64,000 bases of DNA from Methylophaga thalassica MP (GTDB lineage Bacteria > Pseudomonadota > Gammaproteobacteria > Nitrosococcales > Methylophagaceae), in assembly GCF_000214595.1 (NCBI RefSeq), contig NZ_AFIG01000001.1, positions 620,001 to 684,000 on the forward strand. The letters are read 5' to 3'. A program made the translations under genes and the position numbers. Numbering within the stretch: the first letter of the stretch is position 1; each line of letters starts with the position of its first letter. The notes under the pieces were generated by a model, which ran no database searches, was not told the DNA's origin, and saw only the letters and a program-made list of their open reading frames with translations. Positions 17,196 to 27,682 of this stretch are shown here, one piece after another.

Positions 17196-18977
17196 ATGCG
17201 TAGCCATTATTGCGGCGAGGTAAATGAAACCCTCGAAGGTCAGTCAGTTTCTATTGTTGGCTGGATGCACCGTCGACGAGATCACGGTGGAGTTATTTTT
17301 ATTGACTTACGAGATCGCGAGGGATTAGTTCAAGTTGTTTGTAACCCTGAAGATGCTGAGTGTTTTGCTGTAGCTGAACGTGTCAGAAGTGAATATGTCT
17401 TAAAAATTGAAGGGCTTGTTCAGCTTAGACCTGCCGGTAGTGACAATGCCGATTTGCGTAGTGGCAAGATTGAGATTATTGCGAAAAAGCTGGAAATTCT
17501 GAATGCATCAGAAACACCGCCTTTCCCGCTGAATGAGCTGTTGGATGTGAACGAAGATATCCGCCTGCGTTATCGTTACATTGATTTGCGCCGTCCAGAA
17601 ATGCAGCAACGTTTGCGTTTCCGTTCACAGATTACCCGTCAGTTACGCCACTTTCTGGATTCAAACGGCTTCTTAGATATTGAAACGCCTATTTTGACGA
17701 AAGCCACGCCAGAAGGAGCACGTGATTATCTGGTACCAAGTCGTACCCATCAGGGTGAATTTTTTGCTTTGCCGCAATCACCACAGCTATTCAAACAATT
17801 ATTGATGATGTCCGGCATGGACCGTTATTATCAGGTTGTTCGTTGCTTCCGTGATGAAGATTTGCGTGCTGACCGACAACCTGAATTTACTCAGATTGAT
17901 ATTGAAACTTCTTTTGTTGAAGAAGAAGATTTCATGAATATGATGGAAGAAATGATTCGTGGTCTTTTTGCCAATGTATTGGAAGAAGCCTTACCGAATC
18001 CATTCCCGAGAATGACCTATGCTGAAGCCATGGATCGTTTCGGTAGTGATAAACCGGATCTCCGTATCTCTCTTGAATTAGTCGATGTCAGCGATTTAAT
18101 GGGTGAGGTTGACTTTAAAGTCTTCTCTTCACCAGCTAATGATCCACGCGGTCGTGTCGCAGCTCTAAAAGTACCCGGTGGTAATAATCTGAGTCGTAAA
18201 GAAATTGATGACTACACCAAGTATGTAGGAATCTATGGTGCGAAGGGATTAGCGTATATCAAGGTGAATGATATTGATGCGGGACGTGAAGGTTTGCAGT
18301 CACCGATTCTGAAATTCCTACCTGATGAAGTTATCAGTGCCATTATGCAACGTGTAGAAGCAAAAACTGGCGATTTGGTTTTCTTTGGCGCTGATAAAGC
18401 GACGATCGTTAATGAGTCTCTCGGTGCACTTCGTGTGAAACTGGGGCATGACTTAGACATGGTTGAACGTGGCTGGAAACCTTTATGGGTTGTTGCTTTC
18501 CCAATGTTCGAATGGGACGAGAAATCAGCGCGGTGGCATGCGCTTCATCATCCGTTTACCGCTCCCCGCGAATCAGATTTGGCACTGTTGGACTCTGATC
18601 CTGAGAAATGTCTGTCACGAGCGTATGACATGGTCTTAAATGGTACAGAGCTGGGTGGTGGTTCTATGCGTATTCACAAGACCGATATTCAGCAAAAAGT
18701 ATTTGAATTACTTGGCATTAACGAAGAAGAAGCGCAGGATAAATTCGGCTTTTTGTTAAATGCATTGAAATACGGCTGTCCCCCTCATGGTGGCCTAGCA
18801 TTTGGTCTGGATCGTTTAGTGATGTTGATGACCGGAGCTGCCTCAATACGTGATGTGATGGCATTTCCAAAAACACAATCAGCAAGCTGTTTATTAACGG
18901 ATGCGCCAAGTCCTATTGATGATGCATTATTGAAAGAACTGAATATTAGGTTGAGAAAAAATCCTCAGGCTGAGTAG
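17196..18977 (+). CDS. aspS: Aspartate--tRNA ligase
   Basis: The 593-residue class II synthetase has an N-terminal OB-fold anticodon-binding domain (about 1-105), class II motif 2 seen as [18 protein letters not shown], a bacterial insertion (GAD) domain (about 285-420) and motif 3 [12 protein letters not shown]. It charges tRNA-Asp; whether it also charges tRNA-Asn cannot be told here. ATG 17196 is chosen over the in-frame TTG 17184 because [10 protein letters not shown] is the conserved start and GGAAG is spaced correctly before it. Confidence 0.96.
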   Translation: MRSHYCGEVNETLEGQSVSIVGWMHRRRDHGGVIFIDLRDREGLVQVVCNPEDAECFAVAERVRSEYVLKIEGLVQLRPAGSDNADLRSGKIEIIAKKLEILNASETPPFPLNELLDVNEDIRLRYRYIDLRRPEMQQRLRFRSQITRQLRHFLDSNGFLDIETPILTKATPEGARDYLVPSRTHQGEFFALPQSPQLFKQLLMMSGMDRYYQVVRCFRDEDLRADRQPEFTQIDIETSFVEEEDFMNMMEEMIRGLFANVLEEALPNPFPRMTYAEAMDRFGSDKPDLRISLELVDVSDLMGEVDFKVFSSPANDPRGRVAALKVPGGNNLSRKEIDDYTKYVGIYGAKGLAYIKVNDIDAGREGLQSPILKFLPDEVISAIMQRVEAKTGDLVFFGADKATIVNESLGALRVKLGHDLDMVERGWKPLWVVAFPMFEWDEKSARWHALHHPFTAPRESDLALLDSDPEKCLSRAYDMVLNGTELGGGSMRIHKTDIQQKVFELLGINEEEAQDKFGFLLNALKYGCPPHGGLAFGLDRLVMLMTGAASIRDVMAFPKTQSASCLLTDAPSPIDDALLKELNIRLRKNPQAE

Positions 18978-18993
18978 TCGTTAAGGAGATCTT

Positions 18994-19185
18994 ATGGGTG
19001 AGCAAAGTAATGATAAATCATGCACAGAAAAACATTATTGGGTTCACCCTAAAGATCTGCCGCTAAGCTGTCCAATGCCGGACATGGCGGTGTGGAATGC
19101 GCATCCCCGGGTTTATTTAGATATCGAAACAAAAGGTGAAGTGGCCTGCCCTTATTGTGGGGCGCTTTTCACACTGAGTGGTTAG
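18994..19185 (+). CDS. Small zinc-finger protein (zf-CHCC type)
   Basis: The 63-residue protein has a C-terminal finger with CPMPDM and CPYCGALFTLSG, plus HPRVYLDIETKGEV, matching the zf-CHCC domain also seen in mitochondrial NDUFS6. The function in bacteria is unclear. AAGGAGATCTT is a very strong ribosome site. It follows aspS by 16 bp and precedes mutT by 6 bp, so it is probably co-transcribed. Confidence 0.88.
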   Translation: MGEQSNDKSCTEKHYWVHPKDLPLSCPMPDMAVWNAHPRVYLDIETKGEVACPYCGALFTLSG

Positions 19186-19191
19186 GATTAA

Positions 19192-19599
19192 ATGAGTCAA
19201 ATACATGTCGCTGTAGGAGTTATTGTTCAGAAACAGCAAGTATTTATCGCCTTACGCAAGCCCGAGCAGCATCAAGGTAATTTATGGGAGTTTCCCGGCG
19301 GTAAGGTCGAGGCAGGAGAAAGTACTTTTCAGGCCTTAAAAAGAGAAATTAAAGAAGAGCTGGCGATTGAAGTTCATACAGCAAAACCACTCATTACTAT
19401 TAGCCATGATTATGGTGATAGAACTGTTTTATTGGATGTGTGGTGGACGGATGCTTTTGATGGAACGCCAATAGGTCAGGAAGGTCAAATTACCCAATGG
19501 GTAGATATTTCTACCTTACATCAATATGAATTCCCGGCTGCCAATAAGGCCATCGTTGAATCAATACAACAGCAATTGAATACCATACAGGCATTTTAG
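19192..19599 (+). CDS. mutT: 8-oxo-dGTP diphosphatase (Nudix)
   Basis: The 135-residue protein is a single Nudix domain with the full box GGKVEAGES followed by [10 protein letters not shown]. The beginning [19 protein letters not shown] and the stretch LWEFPGGK are typical of MutT, which removes oxidised dGTP from the nucleotide pool and so prevents A-to-C transversions. The length equals that of E. coli MutT. It is translated from an AGGATTAA-preceded ATG and lies 4 bp before nadA. Confidence 0.9.
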   Translation: MSQIHVAVGVIVQKQQVFIALRKPEQHQGNLWEFPGGKVEAGESTFQALKREIKEELAIEVHTAKPLITISHDYGDRTVLLDVWWTDAFDGTPIGQEGQITQWVDISTLHQYEFPAANKAIVESIQQQLNTIQAF

Positions 19600-19603
19600 A
19601 ATT

Positions 19604-20680
19604 ATGAGTTTAGCAGAAGCCATTCCACAATCACTTCAATCAAAGATTGACTCAATCATTGATAATGTTGCCCCAACGCCTTGGCTGTCTGAAGAGGAAA
19701 AAGCGGACTATATTGAGAAAATAAAACGTCTGTTAGAAGAAAAGAATGCCGTTATGATCGCTCATTATTATGTTGATGATGAGCTACAGGCTCTAGCAGA
19801 ACAAACAGGCGGGTATGTTTCTGACTCACTGGATATGGCGAATTTTGGAGCTAAGCATCCTGCTGAAACACTAGTGGTTTGTGGCGTTCGTTTTATGGGG
19901 GAAACCGCGAAAATATTGAGCCCGGAAAAGACGGTTATCATGCCAACACTGGAAGCCGAATGCTCACTTGATCTTGGCTGTCCGATTGACGCCTTTAGCG
20001 AGTTTTGTGATCAGCATCCTGATCGTGTTGTTGTGGTTTACGCTAACACGAGTGTTGAAGTAAAAGCGCGTGCTGATTGGATTGTCACCTCCAGTAATGC
20101 TATTCAGATTATTGACGCCTTAAAAGCGGAAGGCAAAAAGATTATTTGGGGGCCAGATCGTCATTTGGGTCAGTACATCAAAAATAAAACTGATGCCGAT
20201 ATGCTGTTATGGCAAGGGCATTGTGTTGTACACGATGAGTTTAAGTTGTACGAACTGGAACAGCTTATGGCGAAATATCCTGATGCTGAGGTTTTAGTTC
20301 ATCCGGAGTCGCCTGAGGCGGTGATTGCCAAGGCAGACTTTGTTGGTTCGACAAAACAAATTATTGCGGCAGGTAAAGCTTCTAAAGCCGATACTTTAAT
20401 CATCGCAACAGATTATGGTTTGTTCTATAAAATGAGCCAGGCTGTGCCTGATAAACGTCTAATACCCGCGCCGACAGGGGGCAAAAGTGCGACCTGTAAA
20501 AGCTGTGCCCATTGTCCATGGATGGCAATGAATACCCTTGTGAACTTACACAAAACATTAGTCGAGATGAATAATACGATTGAAGTAGATGAGGATATTC
20601 GTCAAAAAGCGCTAATTCCGTTGAACCGGATGCTTAACTTTTCTTATGAAAAAGGTATTCTCACAGCCGGTGACGCTTAG
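19604..20680 (+). CDS. nadA: Quinolinate synthase
   Basis: The 358-residue enzyme condenses iminoaspartate with dihydroxyacetone phosphate to quinolinate for NAD synthesis. The [4Fe-4S] ligands are visible: Cys in [13 protein letters not shown], Cys in CSLDLGCP and Cys in [14 protein letters not shown]. The [15 protein letters not shown] segment is the family signature. It ends 2 bp before the convergent yacG stop, with no visible terminator between them. Confidence 0.95.
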   Translation: MSLAEAIPQSLQSKIDSIIDNVAPTPWLSEEEKADYIEKIKRLLEEKNAVMIAHYYVDDELQALAEQTGGYVSDSLDMANFGAKHPAETLVVCGVRFMGETAKILSPEKTVIMPTLEAECSLDLGCPIDAFSEFCDQHPDRVVVVYANTSVEVKARADWIVTSSNAIQIIDALKAEGKKIIWGPDRHLGQYIKNKTDADMLLWQGHCVVHDEFKLYELEQLMAKYPDAEVLVHPESPEAVIAKADFVGSTKQIIAAGKASKADTLIIATDYGLFYKMSQAVPDKRLIPAPTGGKSATCKSCAHCPWMAMNTLVNLHKTLVEMNNTIEVDEDIRQKALIPLNRMLNFSYEKGILTAGDA

Positions 20681-20682
20681 TC

Positions 20683-20874
20683 TTAGTGATAATCGGATTC
20701 GTCGTTATCATCTAAAGGTGAGTGAACTGGTGGCCCAGGAATACGATGTCCTTCAGAAGCCCATTCACCGAGATCAATTAGTTTACAGCGCTCGCTACAA
20801 AAAGGTTTCCATACTTGATCTTTTTGCCATGGCACTAATGTTCCGCATTGTGGACAGTTAACAGTGGTTACCAT
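20683..20874 (-). CDS. yacG: DNA gyrase inhibitor YacG
   Basis: The 63-residue zinc protein has CPQCG and [14 protein letters not shown], a four-Cys zinc site and the YacG signature. In E. coli YacG binds GyrB and inhibits gyrase. ATG 20874 is used; an in-frame TTG lies 15 bp further upstream. The start lies 2 bp after the zapD stop in the pilBCD-coaE-zapD-yacG order that is widely conserved. Confidence 0.93.
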   Translation of the reverse strand: MVTTVNCPQCGTLVPWQKDQVWKPFCSERCKLIDLGEWASEGHRIPGPPVHSPLDDNDESDYH

Positions 20875-20876
20875 AA

Positions 20877-21689
20877 TTACATTGCACAACAGCTAAGTTT
20901 AAAAGGGATGGTTTCAAACGATTGCTGTGGCCGCTGCTGGATATCAAATAACATAAAGCGAACGGTAAATCGGTGTTTACCACCACTCACCTCCGGGAAG
21001 AAGGCCTTGTCACGAGGGATTTCAACACGGATAAGTTGATAAGGTTGATTTGAATCCAGGCTGCGTTGATAGAATCCCGCTTCTGCTACTTCATCTTTAA
21101 AACCCACACTACCACGAATAAGTCGAAGGCTTAGTTCTACAGCATTTCTGACGGAAATAAATTCATTTAACCACAGCCGAAGTTGTTCACTGCGTGTTTC
21201 GGCAAGCGTATGCTGCAACCAGAAGTGGTAAGAGGGTAAGTCGAATTCACAGGTGCCGCCAGGAATACTGGAACGCTGCCGAATGCTGTAGAGGAATTCG
21301 TTATCACGTAACGGTTGACCTAACCCTGATTTTTGTACGTGCAAAGCATCCAAGCTTTGATCCAAATCAGAAAGCAATGCATCCAATGCCTCTCTATCAA
21401 CACCTGGAGTATTTTCCAGCGCTGATAAATTAGCAATCAACCGCTCAATTTCTTTCATCAATTCTTGTTTCATATCGCTGCGCTCAAAGACACTGAGCAT
21501 GCTTAATATTCCATCCAAAGCATCGCGATGATGCATCTCGGATTGGCCCATTAATGCAGAATCAACACGTTTAAATAGAAATTCTAACCTCAGGAAGGTT
21601 CGAATTCGTTCATTGAGTGGTTGTTCAAAAATTATCGAATCTGACACGGGTCTATTTTTTAACGATGAATGGATAGGTTTATTGTCCAT
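20877..21689 (-). CDS. zapD: Cell division protein ZapD
   Basis: The 270-residue cytoplasmic protein begins with the ZapD pattern [18 protein letters not shown]. It has a long helical N-terminal half and a beta C-terminal half ([33 protein letters not shown]). ZapD crosslinks FtsZ protofilaments and supports the Z ring. Length and context, between coaE and yacG, fit the family. Confidence 0.95.
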   Translation of the reverse strand: MDNKPIHSSLKNRPVSDSIIFEQPLNERIRTFLRLEFLFKRVDSALMGQSEMHHRDALDGILSMLSVFERSDMKQELMKEIERLIANLSALENTPGVDREALDALLSDLDQSLDALHVQKSGLGQPLRDNEFLYSIRQRSSIPGGTCEFDLPSYHFWLQHTLAETRSEQLRLWLNEFISVRNAVELSLRLIRGSVGFKDEVAEAGFYQRSLDSNQPYQLIRVEIPRDKAFFPEVSGGKHRFTVRFMLFDIQQRPQQSFETIPFKLSCCAM

Positions 21690-21716
21690 GACTCTTTGCT
21701 GGCAAGCAACTTAATG

Positions 21717-22319
21717 TCATTTGTCAGCAAACTTTAAGTAGAGTTCATGCAATTGAGCAACTTGATGTGCTAAAGAATCTACAGAGTCGTTATTATTGAT
21801 AATATCATCTGCGTGTTGCAAGCGGAGTTGGCGGTCACACTGACTCTTAATCATCGCTTGAGCTGTTTCCATAGAGATATTATCACGCATTTGTAATCTT
21901 TCTAGCTGCTTCTCAAGGCTGACATCAATCACACAGACGCGGTCTACTTCTTTATAGATGCCTACTTCAATCAGTAGCGGCACAGACATTATGCAGTAAG
22001 CAGATGTAGAGCTTGCCGCTTGAGTGAATAATTGCTGGCGAATAGCCGGGTGTAATATTTTTTCGAGACGTTGTTTATCATTATCATTGTGGAAGATACG
22101 TTCGCGTAAATAGCGTCGGTTAATTTCTCTATTATCCAACAAAACTGACTCACCAAAAGCCTCGACAACTTCGCTGTAGCAGTCTGAATCTATTGTTAAA
22201 AGTGTATGAGCAATACGATCGGCATCAATAATGTCGATGTGGTATTTATCATGAAATAGTGAAGTGACAGTAGATTTGCCACTGGCAACACCACCAGTGA
22301 GGCCAACCTTAAACACCAT
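21717..22319 (-). CDS. coaE: Dephospho-CoA kinase
   Basis: The 200-residue kinase performs the last step of coenzyme A synthesis, phosphorylating the ribose 3'-OH of dephospho-CoA. The P-loop GLTGGVASGKST is at the N-terminus, followed by IIDADRIAH and the lid region LRERIFHNDNDKQRLEKILH. ATG 22319 overlaps the pilD stop in TAATG; the upstream in-frame extension lies inside pilD and was dropped. Confidence 0.95.
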   Translation of the reverse strand: MVFKVGLTGGVASGKSTVTSLFHDKYHIDIIDADRIAHTLLTIDSDCYSEVVEAFGESVLLDNREINRRYLRERIFHNDNDKQRLEKILHPAIRQQLFTQAASSTSAYCIMSVPLLIEVGIYKEVDRVCVIDVSLEKQLERLQMRDNISMETAQAMIKSQCDRQLRLQHADDIINNNDSVDSLAHQVAQLHELYLKFADK

Positions 22320-23188
22320 TAAACGAGACCTGACCAATGCAGGTAAGCACGGTTTATGACTTCTCCCCAGACGAGTGCTATCCACCCTGCAATGGCAAGA
22401 TAGGGGCCGAAGGGGATAGGAATCTCACGTTGATGCTGTTTTAGCAGAACCAGTGTGATGCCGATTAACGCTCCAACAAATGATGATAATAAGACAATCA
22501 TAGGGAGTGCTTGCCAGCCCATCCAGGCGCCCAGTGCGGCGAGAAGCTTAAAGTCACCATAACCCATACCCTCTTTACCAGTCACCAGTTTAAATAGGTG
22601 ATAGATGCTCCACAGTGATAAATAACCGGCAATCGCCCCAATTACACTGCTATGAAGATCTGTATAGACACCAGAAAGATTAAAAGCCAAACCTAGCCAG
22701 ATAAGCGGTAGCGTGATTTTGTCAGGTAACAGTTGGTGATCAACATCAATAAACGTTAATGCTATTAATGCCCAACTAAGTAGCAGCGCACCAACTGCAC
22801 TCCAGCCAAAACCAAAGTGCCAGGCAATAATGACTGACATCAGAGCTGATAGAGCTTCAATAATAGGATAGCGTATTGAAATCGGGGTTCGGCAAGCTTT
22901 GCATTTGCCTGCAAGAAATAGATAACTGATCACTGGAATATTTTCCAGTGCCGTAATGGCATGTCCACAATGCGGACATGCAGACCGAGGCCTTGAAAGC
23001 GTAAATACCGCTTCGGGAGGGCTTGCTTGGTCACCTAGTTCTGCACATTGTTCAGTCCACTCACGCTCCAGGATGATAGGCAGACGGTAAATAACCACGT
23101 TTAAAAAACTGCCAACGAGCAGGCCAAGAATGCCGGCAATGATGATCCATGCAACTGGCGATGTTGCCAGGTAATCGATAAGCGACAT
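22319..23188 (-). CDS. pilD: Type IV prepilin peptidase / N-methyltransferase
   Basis: The 289-residue polytopic protein cleaves and N-methylates type IV prepilins and related pseudopilins. It has the cytoplasmic zinc loop with CPHC and CKAC pairs and the two catalytic aspartates, in FIDVDHQLLPD and GYGDFK (GxGD type). About eight membrane helices are evident. It follows pilC by 2 bp. Confidence 0.95.
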   Translation of the reverse strand: MSLIDYLATSPVAWIIIAGILGLLVGSFLNVVIYRLPIILEREWTEQCAELGDQASPPEAVFTLSRPRSACPHCGHAITALENIPVISYLFLAGKCKACRTPISIRYPIIEALSALMSVIIAWHFGFGWSAVGALLLSWALIALTFIDVDHQLLPDKITLPLIWLGLAFNLSGVYTDLHSSVIGAIAGYLSLWSIYHLFKLVTGKEGMGYGDFKLLAALGAWMGWQALPMIVLLSSFVGALIGITLVLLKQHQREIPIPFGPYLAIAGWIALVWGEVINRAYLHWSGLV

Positions 23189-23190
23189 AT

Positions 23191-24432
23191 TTAGATCGCT
23201 GCGCCGAGTTTGAATATTGGCAGATACATGGCGATGACCAGTGTACCCACGATACCACCTAAGAAGACCATGATGAGTGGCTCTAATAAGGCAGTCATAT
23301 TATCTACCGCGTCATCGACTTCACTTTCATAGAATTCAGCGACTTTGGCCAACATGGCATCAAGTGAACCTGACTCTTCACCGATAGCTACCATTTGCAC
23401 AACCATATTGGGGAATAACTCGACATCAATCATCGCTTTATTCAATTGTGTGCCTGTAGAAACGTCATCCCGCATAATCAGTGTTGCTTCACCGAAGACC
23501 ACATTACCGGTCGCACCCGCTACAGATGTCATCGCTTCGACCATCGGAACACCTGCTTTGAACATGGTGGAGAATGTTCTGGCAAAACGGGCAATGGCCG
23601 CTTTTCTCATGATTTCACCGACCACAGGGATTTTAAGTAGCATCCTGTCTAAAAAGTGTTGAACTTTACGTGAACGCTTGCGTGACTCCATGGCGCCGTA
23701 AACCGCCGCAATCAATATGCCGAAGATTAACCACCATTTTTCCTGAAAGACTTCGGATACCCGAATCACTAATTTTGTCAGACCCGGCAAGTCAGCACCA
23801 AAGCCTTTGAATAAAGACTCAAATTGTGGAATAACAAAGATCATCAAGATGGCTGTGACAATAAACGCAACGACGATAATCGCCGAAGGGTAGACGAGTG
23901 CTTTTTTAATTTTTGCTTTTAATGCTTCGGTTTTCTCTTGGTAGGCGGCAATTTCATGCAAGAGTGTTTCTAATGCACCTGATTGCTCGCCAGCATTAAT
24001 CAGATTGACGTATAAATCATCAAAGTGATGAGGAAATTTAGATAAGGATTCAGCTAAGCTAGTACCTGATTCAACGTCAGCTTTTATCGCCAGAATCATT
24101 TCTTGCATACTACTATTTTCATGGCCTTCGCCGATAATTTGCAGTGACTGCATTAATGGCACGCCAGACGACATCATGGTAGCAAGCATACGACTGAAAA
24201 CGGCAATATCGGAAGGCTTGATTTTCGGTTTTCTGGGAGCGAAAAGATCTTTGGGTTTTTTACGGACTTTTAACGGGGTTATTCCTTGGCGTCGTAAATC
24301 GACTTTGGCCTGATTCAGGTTTTCTGCACTGATTTGGCCTTTGACTTTCCGGCCCTGTTTGTCCGTTCCCTGCCAGAGGAAGATATCGGGTACTTTGACT
24401 TTTTTTGCCTTAGCCGCTTGTGCTTGTGCCAC
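23191..24432 (-). CDS. pilC: Type IV pilus inner-membrane platform protein
   Basis: The 413-residue protein has two GspF-type repeats (about 75-200 and 275-400), each with FARTFSTM- or FSRMLATM-like starts and membrane helices near 175-200, 220-245 and 380-405. PilC couples the PilB motor to pilin polymerisation. The N-terminal basic segment (KAKKVKVPDIFLWQGTD) is cytoplasmic. It lies between pilB (3 bp) and pilD (2 bp). Confidence 0.95.
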   Translation of the reverse strand: MAQAQAAKAKKVKVPDIFLWQGTDKQGRKVKGQISAENLNQAKVDLRRQGITPLKVRKKPKDLFAPRKPKIKPSDIAVFSRMLATMMSSGVPLMQSLQIIGEGHENSSMQEMILAIKADVESGTSLAESLSKFPHHFDDLYVNLINAGEQSGALETLLHEIAAYQEKTEALKAKIKKALVYPSAIIVVAFIVTAILMIFVIPQFESLFKGFGADLPGLTKLVIRVSEVFQEKWWLIFGILIAAVYGAMESRKRSRKVQHFLDRMLLKIPVVGEIMRKAAIARFARTFSTMFKAGVPMVEAMTSVAGATGNVVFGEATLIMRDDVSTGTQLNKAMIDVELFPNMVVQMVAIGEESGSLDAMLAKVAEFYESEVDDAVDNMTALLEPLIMVFLGGIVGTLVIAMYLPIFKLGAAI

Positions 24433-24435
24433 ATC

Positions 24436-26154
24436 TTACTCCTTGATTACCCGATTGACTTCTTCGAGACTGGTTAAGCCTGCTGCGACTTTTTTGAGCC
24501 CAGACTTACGAAGATCGTCAATACCTTCTTTTTCTGCCTGATCCGCCAACTGAATTGCATTCCCGCCTTCCATGATGATGCGACCCATCGCATCGGATAC
24601 CGGCATCACCTGGTAGATACCGACACGGCCTTTGTACCCTTCGGTACAACTATCGCATCCCACCGCTTTATAAACTGTGACACCAGCATCAATTTGCGCT
24701 TGTGTGAATCCTTCAGCCAACAGCGCTTCGTTTGGAAGTGTATCCGGTGCTTTGCATTTTGAGCACAGTCTCCTTGCTAAACGCTGTGCAATGATAAGGG
24801 AGACAGCAGAGGCGATATTAAATGCCGGTACACCCATATTCATCAATCGCGTTAAAGATTGTGGTGCGTCATTGGTATGCAGGGTTGAAAAAACCATATG
24901 TCCGGTCTGTGCCGCTTTGATGGCAATTTCTGCTGTTTCCAAATCACGAATCTCACCGACCATGATGACATCGGGATCCTGGCGTAAAAAAGCACGTAAC
25001 GCTTCAGAGAATGTCAGTCCTATCGCTGGGTGAACGTTAACCTGATTAATGCCAGGCAAACTAATTTCAGCCGGATCTTCAGCGGTAGAGATATTACGAT
25101 CACCGGTATTGAGAATATTCAATGCAGTATAAAGCGAGACAGTTTTACCACTACCTGTCGGCCCGGTAACGAGAACCATGCCGTAGGGTTTGTGCATGAT
25201 TTCCAGAAAGGTTTTCTTTTGGTTTTCTTCATAACCCAGAGCATCAATACCCAACTGTGCACTGGTGGGATCCAAAATACGCAATACGATTTTTTCACCA
25301 AACAACGTTGGACAGGTGTTCACACGAAAATCGATGGCTTTGTTTTTTGACATTTTCAATCGCATACGACCATCTTGTGGGACACGGCGCTCTGCGATAT
25401 TCAAGCGTGATAATACTTTTAAGCGAGCAGCAATACGGCCACCGAGGGCTACAGGCGCTGTTTTCATTTCGTGAAGCATGCCATCGATTCGGACCCGGAC
25501 CCGGTATTTTTGTTCATAAGGTTCAAAGTGAATATCGGATGCGCCCGATTTGATAGCATTGGTTAAAATGCCGTTTATAAAACGAACGACCGGGGTGTCA
25601 TCAACGTTTTTGTCATTGAGCTGGTCATTTTTGCTGTCATCTTCGTCTGGACCAAGATCGATATCATCGAGCTCTTCGTCATCAAAGTTATCCAGTTTTT
25701 CGTTGGTTTTATCTAATGCCTTTTCGATAATGTTGGAGAGTTTTTGTTCATCGACCAAAACCGGGAAGGTGTTCATGGCCGTATTGAATTGGAATTCGTC
25801 CAAGGCCTGCAAATTAGTGGGATCTGAAACGGCGACATATAAACGTTTGCCGCGCTGAAACAATGGTAAAGCGTTATGCTGGCGAATTAATTTTTCTTGA
25901 ATTAATGAGGTCGCCGCAAGATCCAGGTTCATTGCGTCAATATCGAAGAGCGGAACACCAAATTCCTGGGAGGCAATTGCCGCAATGTCGGCACTAGCGA
26001 GAATTTTGTGATTAACCAGATACGTAACGAAAGGCTGCTTGGCTTCTTTGGCTGCGGACTGGGCATGCAGTGCTTGCTCTTCAGTTAAAAGACCTTCATT
26101 AACCAGTCGTCGAGCGAGGCCACTGAGTCTCATGGGGGCTGCCATATTTGCCAT
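24436..26154 (-). CDS. pilB: Type IV pilus assembly ATPase
   Basis: The 572-residue motor has the GspE N-terminal domain (about 1-150), an unusually acidic linker (about 155-190, rich in Asp), and the secretion ATPase core with Walker A GPTGSGKT, an Asp box and GEIRDLETAEIA, HTNDAP, and a four-Cys zinc site (CSKC and CDSC). ATG 26154 was chosen because MANMAAPMRLSGLARRLV is a normal PilB start; 21 upstream codons do not match the family. AAGGA lies somewhat far upstream. No pilin gene is in the window. Confidence 0.95.
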   Translation of the reverse strand: MANMAAPMRLSGLARRLVNEGLLTEEQALHAQSAAKEAKQPFVTYLVNHKILASADIAAIASQEFGVPLFDIDAMNLDLAATSLIQEKLIRQHNALPLFQRGKRLYVAVSDPTNLQALDEFQFNTAMNTFPVLVDEQKLSNIIEKALDKTNEKLDNFDDEELDDIDLGPDEDDSKNDQLNDKNVDDTPVVRFINGILTNAIKSGASDIHFEPYEQKYRVRVRIDGMLHEMKTAPVALGGRIAARLKVLSRLNIAERRVPQDGRMRLKMSKNKAIDFRVNTCPTLFGEKIVLRILDPTSAQLGIDALGYEENQKKTFLEIMHKPYGMVLVTGPTGSGKTVSLYTALNILNTGDRNISTAEDPAEISLPGINQVNVHPAIGLTFSEALRAFLRQDPDVIMVGEIRDLETAEIAIKAAQTGHMVFSTLHTNDAPQSLTRLMNMGVPAFNIASAVSLIIAQRLARRLCSKCKAPDTLPNEALLAEGFTQAQIDAGVTVYKAVGCDSCTEGYKGRVGIYQVMPVSDAMGRIIMEGGNAIQLADQAEKEGIDDLRKSGLKKVAAGLTSLEEVNRVIKE

Positions 26155-26295
26155 GACTATTTGTGATTCCTTAACATAAGCTGATCTAGGAACCCTAATA
26201 GTATGTAACTTAAACAAGAAATTCTAGTTTTCAGATTCAAGACGAATAAGTCTGCGACGTTATATACTGCCGAATAAATTTTTTGAGGAAATAAA

Positions 26296-26424
26296 ATGCG
26301 AGCAATTTCTTGCTGGACCAGACTGGCGTTGCTGGTTTGTGTACTGATGGCCGTCACGGGCTGTGGACAAAAAGGTGATCTTTACTTGCCGGAAGGCCAG
26401 ACTAATTTAATCGCGGCAGGGTAA
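26296..26424 (+). CDS. lptM: Small lipoprotein LptM (YifL)
   Basis: The 42-residue protein has a short lipoprotein signal ending in VTGC, followed by GQKGDLYLPEG, the hallmark of the YifL/LptM family. In E. coli LptM assists oxidative maturation of the LptDE LPS translocon. GAGGAAATAAA is a good ribosome site. It lies immediately before lysA, the usual gammaproteobacterial place. Confidence 0.92.
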   Translation: MRAISCWTRLALLVCVLMAVTGCGQKGDLYLPEGQTNLIAAG

Positions 26425-26431
26425 GGTAATA

Positions 26432-27682
26432 ATGAACTATTTTGATTATCAGGCGGGCACCTTGCACGCAGAGAATGTGCCGGTTGATAAAATTGCGGAG
26501 CAATATGGCACGCCAGTCTATATTTATTCTCGTACCGCTGTGGAAAACCACTGGAAGGCCTTTGATGAGGCTTTTTCGGCCTATCCTCACCTTGTCTGTT
26601 ATGCCGTGAAAGCAAACTCTAACCTTGCTGTGTTAAATGTGCTGGCAAAACAAGGCTCTGGTTTCGATATTGTCTCCATGGGGGAATTAGCGAGAGTGCT
26701 AGCTGCTGGCGGTGATCCCGCGAAAACCGTATTTTCTGGTGTCGGCAAAACGGAGCAGGAAATTGAATATGCATTGCAACACGGTATACGTTGCTTCAAC
26801 GTAGAATCGATTCCTGAACTTGATCGTATTAATGCAGTGGCTGGTCGTCTAGGCAAAAAAGCACCTGTGTCAATTCGAGTCAATCCTGATGTCGATGCAC
26901 AAACGCATCCTTATATTTCAACAGGACTGAAAGAAAATAAATTTGGTATCGCTATTGAAGATGCACGTGAGGTATATCGTTCTACGCAAGCCATGCCGCA
27001 TTTGAATGTGGTTGCGGTGGATTGTCATATCGGTTCGCAACTGACTTCTGTTTCGCCTTTTGTGGATGCATTAGAGCGTGTTTTATCGTTGATTGATGAA
27101 CTTGCTGAAGATGGTATTGAGATTAAACATCTGGATATTGGGGGCGGATTGGGTATCCATTATCGCGATGAGACACCACCTACACCTGCAGAATATGCAC
27201 AAGCGCTGGCACCGTTATTAAAGGACCGTGAGCTGGAGATTCTATTGGAGCCAGGACGTGCAATTGCTGGCAATGCAGGCATTTTATTAACAAAAGTAGA
27301 ATTTATTAAGCCAACAGAAGCGAAATGTTTTGCGATTGTTGATGCGGCTATGAATGATTTGTTACGTCCTGCACTTTATCAATCATGGCAAAATATCCAA
27401 ACAGTCAAACAACATTCTCATACAGAAGTGGTCAGCTATGACATAGTAGGTCCTATCTGTGAAACAGGTGACTTTTTGGGTAAAGATCGTGAGCTGGCGA
27501 TTGATCAGGGCGATTTATTAGCTATTCGTTCGGCGGGGGCTTATGGTTTTGCCATGAGTTCAAATTACAACTCTCGTCCACGAGCCGCAGAAGTGATGGT
27601 AGAGGGTGATAAGGTTCACCTTGTTAGAGAACGTGAAACGATTAATGATCTATTCGCTGGCGAGCATGTTATACAGGCATAA
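26432..27682 (+). CDS. lysA: Diaminopimelate decarboxylase
   Basis: The 416-residue PLP enzyme converts meso-diaminopimelate to lysine. The PLP lysine is in YAVKANSNLAVL, the phosphate-binding glycine loop in LDIGGGLGIHY, the EPGRAI segment binds the cofactor phosphate, and CETGDF carries the substrate-binding Cys of the dimer partner. The start lies 7 bp after lptM. dapF starts directly after its stop codon. Confidence 0.96.
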   Translation: MNYFDYQAGTLHAENVPVDKIAEQYGTPVYIYSRTAVENHWKAFDEAFSAYPHLVCYAVKANSNLAVLNVLAKQGSGFDIVSMGELARVLAAGGDPAKTVFSGVGKTEQEIEYALQHGIRCFNVESIPELDRINAVAGRLGKKAPVSIRVNPDVDAQTHPYISTGLKENKFGIAIEDAREVYRSTQAMPHLNVVAVDCHIGSQLTSVSPFVDALERVLSLIDELAEDGIEIKHLDIGGGLGIHYRDETPPTPAEYAQALAPLLKDRELEILLEPGRAIAGNAGILLTKVEFIKPTEAKCFAIVDAAMNDLLRPALYQSWQNIQTVKQHSHTEVVSYDIVGPICETGDFLGKDRELAIDQGDLLAIRSAGAYGFAMSSNYNSRPRAAEVMVEGDKVHLVRERETINDLFAGEHVIQA